This document shows positions 52,301 through 62,400 of a stretch of 64,000 nt of DNA, in pieces; positions within the stretch are counted from its first letter, which is position 1, and every line of letters begins with the position of its first letter. The DNA comes from Chloranthus sessilifolius (taxonomy: Eukaryota; Streptophyta; Magnoliopsida; Chloranthales; Chloranthaceae), in assembly GCA_021018995.1 (NCBI GenBank), contig CM037593.1, forward strand, positions 8,708,088-8,772,087, written 5' to 3'. The position numbers and the translations under genes are program-made. Under the pieces are notes generated by a model. It was given only the letters and a program-made list of their open reading frames with translations, made no database searches and was not told the DNA's origin.

Positions 52301-55239
52301 AATTGTGGCTTAAAAACAGTCTAAATCAGTGGAGGCCTATGAAGACTAAAATCACTATAAAGATTAACACTCACGAGTCTTCATGACTTTGATTGCGAAA
52401 TTGTAGTAACTGCACTTAGTCCTACACTAATATTTATGATATAGTGTATGGTCATAGCATACACTTCTCAGTCTATAGTTTCCTGATTCTCATGTCACAT
52501 CTATTGGAAGTGAAATGCTTTCCAAGAAGTGACAAGAAAAAGTTTCAGGGTGCTCCCTCACTTCAGCATACACCCTCACTTCAGCATACACTTCTCAGCC
52601 GCATGAACGTTATCTTCTTGTGGCTTCTTTGCAGTCCAAAACTCTAAACCACCTGCAGGTCATACTACCATTTGATAAAAACGTCCCTTTGGTTGAAGGC
52701 ACACTTGTTGATCTCCACTTCGACCACTCTGCATTTTGATCCTGTTTGAAATCTCCTCAAATCCACCATCTGGTTATATAGGAGATCACAAATACTGAAA
52801 TCCATGACAATGTGGTTCTAATGGGTTCCGTAATTGACCAAATCATCCTCTAGGGTCTCATGTTTGGTAAACTTGCACTTCATGTATTCTATTTTTGCTA
52901 TGCTAATTATTAAACCCCTCAATTCCAAGGCCTTTCTCCTAAGCTCTGACTTATTATCTACTTGTTTACTGTTTGCCCAATTACTAGAACATCATCCACA
53001 AATGGCACACACCTATATCTCATGGGTTTAAGAATAGCAGGACTATTCTCTGGTCTCATCTTATATTTTCGTTATCAATTCAAATAAATAAGGATGCAAC
53101 CTAACACTATTAACTCAGTTGTCACTCCATGCATAATTCTTAAACTAATTATCGCCCCATCGTACATATCTTGAATAATCTCAATATATTTATTCATAAT
53201 GGATCCTCTTTAGTGACTACCACATTATCTGTCTCCATACCCTATCATAGGTCTTACTCCAAATCAATAAAAACCATATATGAACTTTTCCTCCTTCAAA
53301 ACTTTCCACAAATTATCTCAAGAAGAAAACGGTTTCAGTTTTTAATTGTTGTGGCATGAACTCCAGGTGGTTGTAAAAAATACTTGGTTCTCATCTCATA
53401 TTTGCTCAACCTCGTTCTCCATTGTTTCATAATATGACTCACAAGTTTAATACCTTGGCAGTTACTACAATGTTAGTGTGTCACAAAGTGCAGTTACTAC
53501 AATTTTGTAATCAAATCGAGGAAATCATCATCAATGCTTAATCAAGTGGTCAGTGATCACGAGGTAATTTTTATCAGTTTGTTTTAATTAGCGAATATTA
53601 AAATCACTTCACATTGCATCTCATTTATAGCAGTAGTTCTTAACTCATATGAAGTAGTCCTCTGAAATTTTGGGACATATTTGTGATCATTATTGCTGCC
53701 ATCGGATCTGTGTTTAATACAGAAAGTCTTGAGTCAACGATAGGCCATCACTTCCGTTACTTGGCTGCCAAACTTCTATGACTTCTCTTTCAGTTTTACC
53801 TATTCAAGCATTATGAGCTGCGGTTCACATTATATTTAATGGCTCATAGTGTACATTTCAACTTATGCTAACAAAGGAGACCTCAAAATGGAAGAATAGA
53901 ACAAGAAAAATTCACCAAAATCTCCTATCAAACATGTTGAAGCAAACTCACATACATTTTACAGGAAGCAGATCCCCTCAAAGAGATAGCTCATTAAGTT
54001 ATTTTTCCTGTCTATCTTAGCATCAGTAATAGTAGTTATGATACAGGTAGAATTATATCACAGATGAAGCAAACAATGAGGCTACGCTGCACCAGTATGG
54101 GAAATGATTCTATGGTGTGAAGTACACCATGATATTATGGTGGTGACGCCATTGAAACAAAATCTCAACATTCGGAATACCATTTGCTCAACGGGATTGA
54201 CCAGCAATGTACCACCATCAGATCCTCATCAGTGGGCAGTCCAACTCATCACTAGTGTGAATCACCGTAGAATCATTCCTCACCAATAGATTACAAAAGG
54301 GTACCTCTATTCGCGCCAACACCTTTTCTGAAAGCGCCAACGTCTGAAACCCCTTGCAAACCTTTGACTGCTTCGACTCAGACACCAGAGAACTTTTTCA
54401 CCCTGATTTTCTACACAATGGATCTTGAGACCATGAGTGTACCATTATACGACCAGATTTTATTCCATGTGGTAAGGATACCCAAAAAGTGGCCCTAAGA
54501 TCATATGGCACACATCATGCTCAAACTTGATTTTAGGATCTTTTTTTGGGATCTGTGACAAGTGGAAACCAAAACTGACCGTCTGATGGTAAGATCTTGG
54601 TCTCAAGATCCATTGTGTGGAAGATCGGGGTGAAAGCAACCTCCATCGCCTGATTCAAAGAAATCAAAGGGTTTTAAGGGGTTTCATACGTTGGCCCTGC
54701 CATTAAAGGTGTAGGCACGAATAGAGATACCCTAACATAAAATTGCGATCACATCTCACATAGGGGAATATTACTTGCACAAAAAAATATGGCTAGAGGT
54801 GTATTCGGTTCGGTTTGGTCGGTTTTGGACCAAAACCACAAACCAAACCGGTTCTATTCGGTTTCTAAATGTGTTGAAACCAAACTAAACCGTCCAACTG
54901 TTGAACCAAACCAACCCGATTCGATTCAGTTTCGGTTTGGTTCTATAGGTTTCAGGTTTCCTATAAGTTATACTTGCACATCAAAATTTTCCCAATTTCT
55001 CAACTTGTTTTACACTTTTACTATTTTCATTTTTTCCGGAGACATTTTACTTTTGGTCAAATACACTTTTACTGACTGAAGTCACTGAACCCCTTTAGAA
55101 ATTAGAACCCTAAGTCTCTACTCCCTAATTTCAGCGTCTTCTGATATTCGAGCCATAAGTAAAGTTGTGAAACACTAAATTTGGGCCCAAATTTCGGACC
55201 GAAAATCCGAGGCCCAATTGTCTGCTTGACTCAAGTTGA

Positions 55240-55302
<63 letters not shown>

Positions 55303-57236
55303 ACTTACAATCGGTTCGGTTCGGTCGATTTCGGGTTGGGAAGGCCCGGAACTGAAACCAAACCGAACTTTTCGGTTTTTCTTTTTGCCAAACCAAACCG
55401 GTACCCCTCCAAACCGGATCCAAACTGGCGGTTCGGTCCGGTTTGGTCGGTTAGGCCCAAAAAATGCTCAGCCCTAAATATGGCCCTTGCAAAGAATTCA
55501 AAAGAAAGACAATATTTTAAGGACCTATGCCATATGGGAACACCATCTAAGTCGTCTAATTTCAACGCCATGATCTAAAGATCTATGGTGCAAAAGATCG
55601 GCATGATACAAAATCTATATTATATGATTCAATGCAGTCAACCGTTTAATCAGATAATGGCCCTTTCACTGCGTTGAATCATATGATAATGATCACGTTT
55701 CGTGCCAATCTTTTGCATTAAATATCTTTAGATCATGGTCCTCAAATCAGAAGCTTAGATGGTGTTTCCACATGGCACAGGTCCTCAAAATGTCGTCTTT
55801 CTATTAAATTGTGTGCAAGGGCCAACTTGTTGTGCAAGTAATGGCTCCTTCGCACAAGTATGGAAAATTAATTGATTAAAAGAATGGTTACCTCTGTTCA
55901 CGCTCACACAATCTCTAAGGGTACCTCCCTTTGATTGCTTTGAATAAGATGTTCAAGATTGTTTTTCACCCCAATCTTCCACACGATGGATCTTGAGACC
56001 ATGAATGTACCATCAGACGGTCTGTTTTTATTCTACGTGATACAAATCCTCAAAAATAAAGAGCAACTTCTTGCACATGAGACGAGATTCCACATGACAC
56101 ACATGAAGCTCAAACTACATATTTTGGGGATCTATACCACGTGGAATAAAAACAGACTGTATAATGATACTTTAATAATCTCAAGATCCATCGTGTGGAA
56201 GATTCATGTGAAAAAAGATCTAGATTGTGTGATTCGAAGTAATCAACGAGTTTCGAATTTAGGCACCCTGAGAGATTGAGTGGGCGCAGACAGAGGTGCC
56301 CTTAGAGAATAAGAGAGCTAAAACTTGGCCACAAGATTTGTACAAAGGCACGCTAAAAAGAAAGACTGTTATTTTTGAAATTAGTGCTATGTGAAACACC
56401 TTCTAAGCTGTATGATTTGAAGACCTTTGGAGTAAAAAATATTGGCACAAAGCATGATCTCTGATATCTAATTTGTCAAAAATCAACCATCGATTAGAGT
56501 TAGCGTTTCATACCAAATTTTGGCTCTAAAGATCTCTAAGTAATGGTCTTCAAATCAGACGGTTAGACCACGTGATACAAATTCCAAAAATTAAAGCTCC
56601 CAAAGAATAATTACATCAAAATTTGTAAAATGTAAAAGGGCAAATGCATTGATTAGACCTAATCTAAAGTTACCATGGCACTTGATACCCTAGATAAATG
56701 CCACGTGGACCCCAGCTGATTCGAATGCATGAATCCACCATGCATTCGAATCCATATCCCCGGCCTCTTGAAAAAAATAACACCTCTTCGATGGATCGTA
56801 GCCAAGAAATTATAACGATGGAACAAACCCTAATCGTCATTCGAAGAATAATATATTAACGGACCAAATGAAACAAAATCGGACCGTCGGATCACCGAGA
56901 ATTTTGGATAACGGTCCATCGAAGAGGTGGATCATAGATTTGACGGTCCAGATTGCATCTCCACCGAACCTAACTAGATCATGAAAAGTCAAATACTCAC
57001 AACTCCTGTTGATGTAAAGGTTGAGATTGAGAACTTCTGGTCGCTGTGGTAATCCTTATAGAGAAGATCTAAAAAACAAAAATTCAAAAAAAAAAATATA
57101 TATATATATATATAAATTATAAATTTAATAAAATTAAATTGATTAATAAAAATTGATTTCATATAAAGAAAAAAAAACAAAAAAAACCTCTGGCTTTTTT
57201 TCCAATATCAGAGTAGAGACCAGGACCCTTTCCCAT
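41821..57236 (-). CDS. VDAC: voltage-dependent anion channel (mitochondrial outer-membrane porin)
   Basis: Six exons on the - strand (57236-57188, 57068-57001, 52203-52093, 49029-48943, 43592-43384, 42127-41821) join through GT-AG introns into an unbroken 276-residue protein, the standard plant VDAC length. VDAC forms the 19-stranded beta-barrel through which ATP, ADP and other metabolites cross the outer mitochondrial membrane. Recognised parts are the N-terminal helix [20 protein letters not shown], the strand segment [54 protein letters not shown], and a C-terminal VGLSLILKP that fits the beta-signal for SAM-complex insertion. Introns are 119, 4797, 3063, 5350 and 1256 bp, the long ones filled with LINEs and MITEs. 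A CT-rich run in the likely 5' UTR and a GA-rich run just after the stop are also seen. It appears functional; which VDAC paralogue it is cannot be said. Confidence 0.96.
42395..42850 (+). mobile_element. 5'-truncated RTE-type LINE, 3' end
   Basis: Translates in pieces to [35 protein letters not shown] and [17 protein letters not shown], the C-terminal region of plant RTE reverse transcriptases. It ends CCGACCCCAAATAGATGGGA and then a (TGA)n tail, typical of this clade. Stops and frame changes (for example after GVEDKSTCG) show it is dead. It lies antisense in VDAC intron 5. Confidence 0.8.
43384..43592 (-). CDS. VDAC: VDAC exon 5
   Basis: [17 protein letters not shown]..., residues 106-174 plus two bases; donor GTGAGT. 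Confidence 0.95.
43725..44120. mobile_element. palindromic MITE, inside-out (C) type
   Basis: CTTGCACACGAGATTTGTGCC at the left edge mirrors CAAATCTCGTGTGCC on the right. Arms GGAACATCATCTAAGCC, AAAGATCGGCATGAAACATG; centre CAGTCAACCATTGAATC. VDAC intron 4. Confidence 0.65.
44428..44816. mobile_element. MITE, CATGGTTTTAAAC / GTTTTGACCCATG type
   Basis: Begins CATGGTTTTAAACATAG and ends AAGATTTTGACCCATG, with internal repeats of GATATATTG and TCGTCCGA. Diverged relative of 32582-32748. Confidence 0.45.
45289..45378 (+). repeat. 45-bp tandem duplication
   Basis: Two adjacent copies starting CCTTGCTCATTAGTATCTTC and ending ATATGGCTTAAC, one difference between them. VDAC intron 4. Confidence 0.9.
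45965..46389. mobile_element. 425-bp hAT-type MITE with 8-bp TSD GGGCCTTG
   Basis: The left end CACTGTTCTGAAAATCGCCC and the right end, read inverted, TAATGTTCTTAAAATCGCTG match. GGGCCTTG occurs at 45957-45964 and 46390-46397, and removing the insert plus one copy restores LINE coding ([10 protein letters not shown]). The centre holds CT-rich DNA and a (TA)n run; a second inner copy of the right end (CAACGATTTCAAGAACA) precedes the terminus. Very GC-rich ends. Confidence 0.85.
46235..46300. repeat. (TA)n microsatellite inside the MITE
   Basis: About 33 units. Confidence 0.95.
47461..47491 (+). repeat. poly(G) tract
   Basis: Nearly uninterrupted G run in the LINE 3' UTR; could fold as a G-quadruplex. 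Confidence 0.85.
47985..48405. mobile_element. palindromic MITE, TTTAAACACC family
   Basis: The left arm CTCTCTTGACCGTTATTTAA, ACACCGAAATGGTGT, GTTTGAGATTTGCGTG is mirrored by TTTAAATTTGGTCAGGAG. Inner phrases AAATCACACTCGAATGGTGT match 16862-17305. VDAC intron 4. Confidence 0.6.
48943..49029 (-). CDS. VDAC: VDAC exon 4
   Basis: [15 protein letters not shown]..., residues 77-105; donor GTAAGG. Confidence 0.95.
49032..51085. other. left part of VDAC intron 3
   Basis: AT-rich. TACAACTGTC.. GATACAACC.. TACAAACCAATATG phrases at 49530-49700 suggest a worn MITE, and GAGATTGACCCAAGAGC..GGGTACCCATATAC at 50880 is similar to the repeat at 32160. Nothing coding. Confidence 0.4.
51090..52075 (+). mobile_element. 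worn L1-type LINE 3' region with RNase H remnant
   Basis: Short pieces read [10 protein letters not shown], then [11 protein letters not shown] and [22 protein letters not shown], which recall the end of the reverse transcriptase and the RNase H domain of plant L1 elements. A terminal CATCAAAATAAAAA tail is seen. Stops in every frame. Antisense in VDAC intron 3. An A-run of about 22 bases lies inside at 51821-51842. Confidence 0.5.
52093..52203 (-). CDS. VDAC: VDAC exon 3
   Basis: [18 protein letters not shown]..., residues 40-76; acceptor CTTGCAG, donor GTAAGA. Confidence 0.95.
52640..53470 (-). mobile_element. RTE-type LINE reverse-transcriptase fragment
   Basis: On the - strand the pieces [28 protein letters not shown] (the catalytic FADD box with Val) and [20 protein letters not shown] follow in the order of the RTE reverse transcriptase. 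Frames change several times and stops are present. Lies in VDAC intron 2 in the same sense as the gene. No clear 3' tail. Confidence 0.75.
54299..54733. mobile_element. palindromic MITE, outward (A) type, GGGTACCTCTATTCGCGCC ends
   Basis: The left end GGGTACCTCTATTCGCGCC is mirrored by GCACGAATAGAGATACCC. Inward GCGCCAACGTCTGAAACCCC, then the shared arm module CACACAATGGATCTTGAGAC and its mirror. VDAC intron 2. Confidence 0.75.
54770..55845. mobile_element. palindromic MITE, inside-out (C) type, interrupted by 54794-55475
   Basis: Starts ATTACTTGCACA and ends TGTGCAAGTAATGG. After the inserted element the arms run ATGGGAACACCATCTAAGTC, ATGATCTAAAGATC, GCAAAAGATCGGCATGA to a centre AATGCAGTCAACCGTTTAAT, and mirror back. 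Confidence 0.7.
54794..55475. mobile_element. hAT-like MITE with GGTTCGGT repeats, TSD AATATGGC
   Basis: Starts TAGAGGTGTATTCGG and ends (inverted) TAGGGCTGAGCAT, with GGTTCGGTTTGGTCGGTT near the left and its mirror near the right. AATATGGC (54786-54793, repeated from 55477) flanks it. A (TA)n run occupies 55243-55298. Inserted in the left arm of a C-type MITE. Confidence 0.7.
55886..56301. mobile_element. palindromic MITE, outward (A) type
   Basis: GGTTACCTCTGTTCACGCTC at the left mirrors GGGCGCAGACAGAGGTGCCC. The arms contain CACACGATGGATCTTGAGAC and GTACCATCAGACGGTC. VDAC intron 2. Confidence 0.7.
56320..56600. repeat. worn C-type palindromic MITE
   Basis: GGCACGCTAAAAAGAAAGAC, ACACCTTCTAAGCTG, ATTGGCACAAAGCATGATC are the left-arm phrases of 43725-44120. 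The right arm is only partly recognisable. Confidence 0.45.
57001..57068 (-). CDS. VDAC: VDAC exon 2
   Basis: [18 protein letters not shown]..., residues 17-39; the donor reads GTGAGTATT. Confidence 0.95.
57188..57236 (-). CDS. VDAC: VDAC exon 1
   Basis: Start codon at 57236-57234; residues 1-16 plus one base. Confidence 0.95.
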
Positions 57237-57293
57237 CTTCTTCTCTTTGCTTCAAAACACTAATTTTTAGAAAAGAAATATTTTAGCCCTTTT

Positions 57294-57319
57294 AGAGAGA
57301 GAGAGAGAGAGAGAGAGAG
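57294..57319 (-). promoter_or_regulatory. CT-rich tract in the likely VDAC 5' UTR
   Basis: Reads (CT)n on the VDAC strand, 58-83 bases before the start codon. CT repeats are common in plant 5' leaders. No TATA box was placed with confidence. Confidence 0.35.
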
Positions 57320-57539
57320 CAACGTTGCATTCTTCTAGGGGAAAATATGGGCCGTTGGATTGAAAAGTAAGCAAAAGATTAGCTGCTGTGGACCGTTGGT
57401 TTAGGGGGTCTGTGGGATACCGGACATGGCAGTCTAACCAACAAGAGAGAGAAAGGTGGGAGTCGTGGGACAAATGTAAGGATCCTGTTACCGCCACACC
57501 ACTTTAGTTTACACCTACCTCACTGAAATGAGTGGATGA

Positions 57540-57780
57540 TGAAGGTCATTTTTCGTCCCAATCTGCCACATTATAGATCTTGTGTTCACGATGCTATCAT
57601 CAAACGATCAGATCTTGATTCCACATGTTTCATATGTCAAAAAGTGAATATGAGTATTATTTGATGGTATGATATGATCGTGTTCATTTTTTAAGATGTG
57701 TCACATATGATTAATATTTGATCGTCTGATCATAATCTACAAATCTATCGTGTGGGAGATTATAATTTTTCTTTTTGACG
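57540..57780. mobile_element. palindromic repeat upstream of VDAC
   Basis: GTCCCAATCTGCCACATTAT, ATCAAACGATCAGATCTTGA mirrored by TTGATCGTCTGATCATAATC and ATCGTGTGGGAGATT. Outward-type arms, ends not resolved. Confidence 0.5.
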
Positions 57781-57939
57781 AATACTTGATTTTTGGGGAA
57801 CTAGTCATATGGAAACACCATCTAAGCCGGCTTAGTTAGAATGTCATGATCTAATGATCTCTCATACAAGCATAAGCACGAAACACTAGGTGGTCTCCGG
57901 AAGGTAATGCAGGAGGGAGTGAAGAAATAGATTTATTCT

Positions 57940-58430
57940 ATTTCTTCCGAAATTTAAAAATTTTAAAATTTCAGTGAAAATGTTTTAATTTTGGTCCCCA
58001 CCAAAACCAAAATAAAATTCGAGATGTTGATATTTGATAGAATATGAGAGAAACAATGAAATTCGAAAATTAACGCTGCGTATGGTATAGCTCTCTACTA
58101 GCTCTTACCACAATAGAAATCATCTGCTTTAATTGGTTCCCATTTTCTTTTCTAACTCCCTTTGAAGGAGGATTTACCTGCTCTAGCAGTAACCTTTATG
58201 CTCTGCTCTCTACTAACTTCTTACAAGAGCAAATAAAATTTGCTCTGATAAGGAGTGAGTGGAGAGGAGGATAAAACTGCTAAACAAGTAAATCTTGCAT
58301 AAAATCTTGCCATGCAAGGAGTTATCAAGGAGAAGGGGTACCTGCAAAAGAAAGTAGCAGGAGAGCTATACTATACCCAACCTAAATGGATTAGACTGTC
58401 TCTAACTTACTCTTTTGACAAATTTGTGCA
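57940..58430. repeat. two worn MITEs
   Basis: 57940-58060 has AAATTTCAGTG..GGTCCCCACCAAAACC, as in 41388-41540. 58080-58390 has CTCTCTACTAGCTCTTACC, GCTCTAGCAGTAACC, CAAATAAAATTTGCTCTGA and GCAAGGAGTTATCAAGGAG, as in 35560-35770. Confidence 0.45.
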
Positions 58431-58637
58431 TCTAACTCAAAATCAATTGGCTATGAGAGGTGGGGCCCAAGATATTATAATGGGAGAGACAAGGCTATAA
58501 TATTTACCCAATGTGGGACTAAACGTCAACACACCTCTGCACATGTTTGTGGGACTAAGCCATATCACGTGGACAATTGAATTGAGTGACGTGAAGTGAA
58601 AAAAGGCTGATGCCATCATATAATTGTGTATCCAAAA

Positions 58638-58826
58638 CATGGGTGCCATTTTTTGGACACAGTACAAGGGCCATCTCTAAATAGGTGGATTATATAATAC
58701 ATTTATATTTCATTATTTAAAGATGTTGGTTTTAACTTTAAATAAGTTAATATATTTTAATAATATATTTTTTTATAATCTCTAAATTGAATGGAAGCCA
58801 TTTTTGGACACAGTACAAGGGCCCCC
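58638..58826 (+). repeat. ~27-bp direct repeat pair
   Basis: GGACACAGTACAAGGGCC with GCCATTTTTT before it occurs at about 58646 and again at about 58797, with AT-rich DNA between. Confidence 0.8.
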
Positions 58827-59070
58827 CCTTTAAAGTTGATGAATTTTAAAAAAATTTATCAAAATTTTCTCTTTATGATAAACGCTTTAATCATACATGA
58901 TATTGCCTTTCCATGTCTGTAAATTGTTAGGGGACAGTGGCGGAGCCAGAATTTTTTGATGGGGGTCTCTGACAATACCAATGCCTAAAGCCCTAATTTT
59001 TTTTATATTTATAAAATATTATAAAAATTAGGGCTTTAGGATTCTAAGAAATATTATAGAAATCAAAATA

Positions 59071-59107
<37 letters not shown>

Positions 59108-59329
59108 TAAAATAAATAAAAGATTATGACTTTTTATTTCTTATTAATAAAATTAAAGAAATAATAATAATAAGTTTGTGAATTCGATCGAAAATTGACG
59201 GTCTTTGAAAGCTCTTGACATTGGCGATAGAGAACTTGAGCACTTTAGGCAAAGTCTCTTGAGAGAGAGAGAGAGAGTGAGAGATGATTGAAAAGAAAGG
59301 GAATGAAAATATGAGAGAGAAGATGGCCT

Positions 59330-59364
<35 letters not shown>

Positions 59365-59435
59365 CAAAGAGGGCGTTGTATTACGTCTCACAAGAGTTGG
59401 ATGATGCTCTTATTTTAGAGAGGGATGAGCCCTTG

Positions 59436-62400
59436 CATAACAATCTGAATTTTTGGACTTTATTTTAATGGTGTTAGATGATGTACTACACCGTGCACCA
59501 TGCTTATGCTCCACACTAAATCGGAATCCACCTTCTTGTTAGAAAATTTTTAATTTTTCTTATACCAATATTATACTCATTGCGAAGTGCTCGTCGATAC
59601 GATTCCAATAATATATAATTTATCGATTTTTGATATGAATATAAAAAGTTACACTCGTTATAAGTGATGAAGCAAGTCAAATGGTATAACTGTAATTTTG
59701 GGAGAGAAATACCATTTATTTTGGTGCTTATACGGGCTGAAACGAAACCTTTTCTCAAGCTATCTAAGTCATGTATGAATTCTTCTTCTATGTAAAAACT
59801 CATATTTTATTAAATCGTCTACGAAAAATGTTAATTAGTTATACCATTATAAATAAAACTAGTTAGACGAACCGACGCCTTGGGCATCGACCTTTTCAAC
59901 CTGAATCACCGTTGATCTACTGTTTACGCTTCAAGAGGTGGGTACCCAGCAATTCATCTTGTTCTTCTCAGATCCCGTCACGTAGGATATGTTCGATCGC
60001 GCATCGATAATTTTAAAAATCTTATTTAAACTCAAATATCTCATAAATTAATAGACCTATATGTTTAATATTATGCTTTCCCTTAAAAGTTATATATTTT
60101 GTAAGTCGGATTTATATGCTGTTTCTCTTTTCTTTTTTTAAACAATCCTTTTATTTAAGTTATTAATATTTTACCTTCTATTAAGTCTGCATATTTAATA
60201 TGTTTACTTCCTTTTAAATTTACGTACTAAGTAAATATGAATATCTTTAAATATGATAAATCTGCATATTTGGTATTTTATTTTCTACTAAAATTACATG
60301 ATTTGTAAGTCGGGTTTATATGTTGTTTATCTTCTCTTTTTAAACAATCCCTTTACTTGGCTATTTAATATTATACTTTTCTATTAGGTCTTCATATTTA
60401 ATATTTTATCATCTTTTAAATCTGTAAAATTAATTAAACTTTAATATTTATAAATCTGATAGATTGATTTAATTGGAATAATACCTTATTGAGATTATTT
60501 ATTTCTAAATCTATAAAATTAGAAATTTACTCTTTTATTAAAACTGTAATTTTATATTCATGTTTATTTAAAACTAATTAAACATTAAAATTTAAATCAT
60601 ATTCTTATTTATCTATTCCCATTAATGACATCTGGAATATAAAAAAGAAAATAAGCAAAACTAATTAAGCCCTAAGATACTATGAATATGATATATCTAT
60701 ATAATTATAAATTTACCATTCTACTATGATGATATATTATTGTTACAAATCTATATTATTATTTATTAAGTTTTAAAACTAAACTATGTTCTTATTTTAT
60801 TTAAAAGAATTATAGATTGCACCATCTTGAAGTTTCGGATTCGAACTCGCGGCTACGAACCCGAATTTGCGACCACGAACATGAGCTTGCGACCATCGAT
60901 GTGCTGGTCTTGATATTTTAGTCATAACTTTTTACTCCGACCTCGGATTGATGCAATTTTTATAGCATTGGAAAGAAGACAACGAGCTTTATAATGTTGT
61001 GTGAAATAGTTATTTCACAAATATGACATTTTAGAGGTCAAAATAGAGTAATAAGTCGGATTCAATTTTAGATGACCAAAGACTACATGAATTTAGTATT
61101 ATTTTCTAATTTTCATGATCAAAATTTCTATGTATGTTATATCTTACTTAAGGTCTTTCGATCGGTGATCATGATAAATCATAATTTAGTGATTATAAAT
61201 ATTTTTTAATTTAATTATCCAATTATAGTAATATATATATATATCAATTTATCACTTCAATGCGATCTCTTCGATAACACGAAAGGTTAGAAATTTGATA
61301 CCTCGTGAAAATCGAACTCTGATCTTTATATTTTTGAAATCACAATAATAACTACCTAATTCTATATTTGTATTGGTGTATTATGTAAATAAATATAAGC
61401 ATAAACATAATCAAAATCTAAGTGTAAATCGTTCTGTATATGTGATACTTTTATATTTACATCCTGATCAAGTTATATGAGTTAAGGATACGTTAGATCA
61501 TAAATATGAGAGTGCATGAGATCATGCTTACGCTTGGGCCTGGTGACTTACTGAGATAGTATCCAAGCGAGGAATACACTGTATTCACATGCCTTACAAC
61601 TCATAGTGGAATGAGACCCCATGACGAGTCGGGTGAGTGTAAATTCAGTGTAACTTTGTATATGGTGGCATATACGGTGACCCTATCACCCTGAGTTTTA
61701 ATATGAGAGAATAAGATATGAGTTATGATATGAGATTCGTGCATTGGGCCTTAGCTGTGGTGAAGTTATCTCACTATAGCTCGTCTTAGAATTAAGTTGT
61801 AAGAGTATATTACGAGTATGAATACGAGATAAGATATATTATGAGTACGATAATAAGATACTGCTGTGTAGGCCAGCAAAGATTAAAAACTTAAGTCTCT
61901 GTACGGGCCGTTCCTTGAGTACCCATCGTAAGGGCAATAACGTCTTTCAGCCAAGACGGATCTTTGAGAGAAATTATGAGTATGAGTATGTTAGGAATTA
62001 GGTTTGTCCATTATATTTTTCCATTGACTGGATGGTGGAATATGAGTATGACACGAGGGCGTTATGATATGGTGGTATGATACTATGTTGACCCTCCTAT
62101 AGTAGCTCGAGCAGCGACTCTGACACATGTCGTTTAGAATTTTACGAGTATGTTAGTTATGCTAATACGATGTACAGACATATGTACGAGAATGATAATA
62201 AGACATTATATGATATGTTATAAGATATGGTGAGGTATGTTATGATATGAGTGTCTAGATCATGGTCATGCATTTATGATATAATATGTGTTATACGATA
62301 CATATATGGTTTTGTCTTTCTCTTGTTACTTGGTTTGAGATATTACGTTTATCACTCACAAGATACACCCACAATACACCTGAGTAGTATGGGGTGGATT

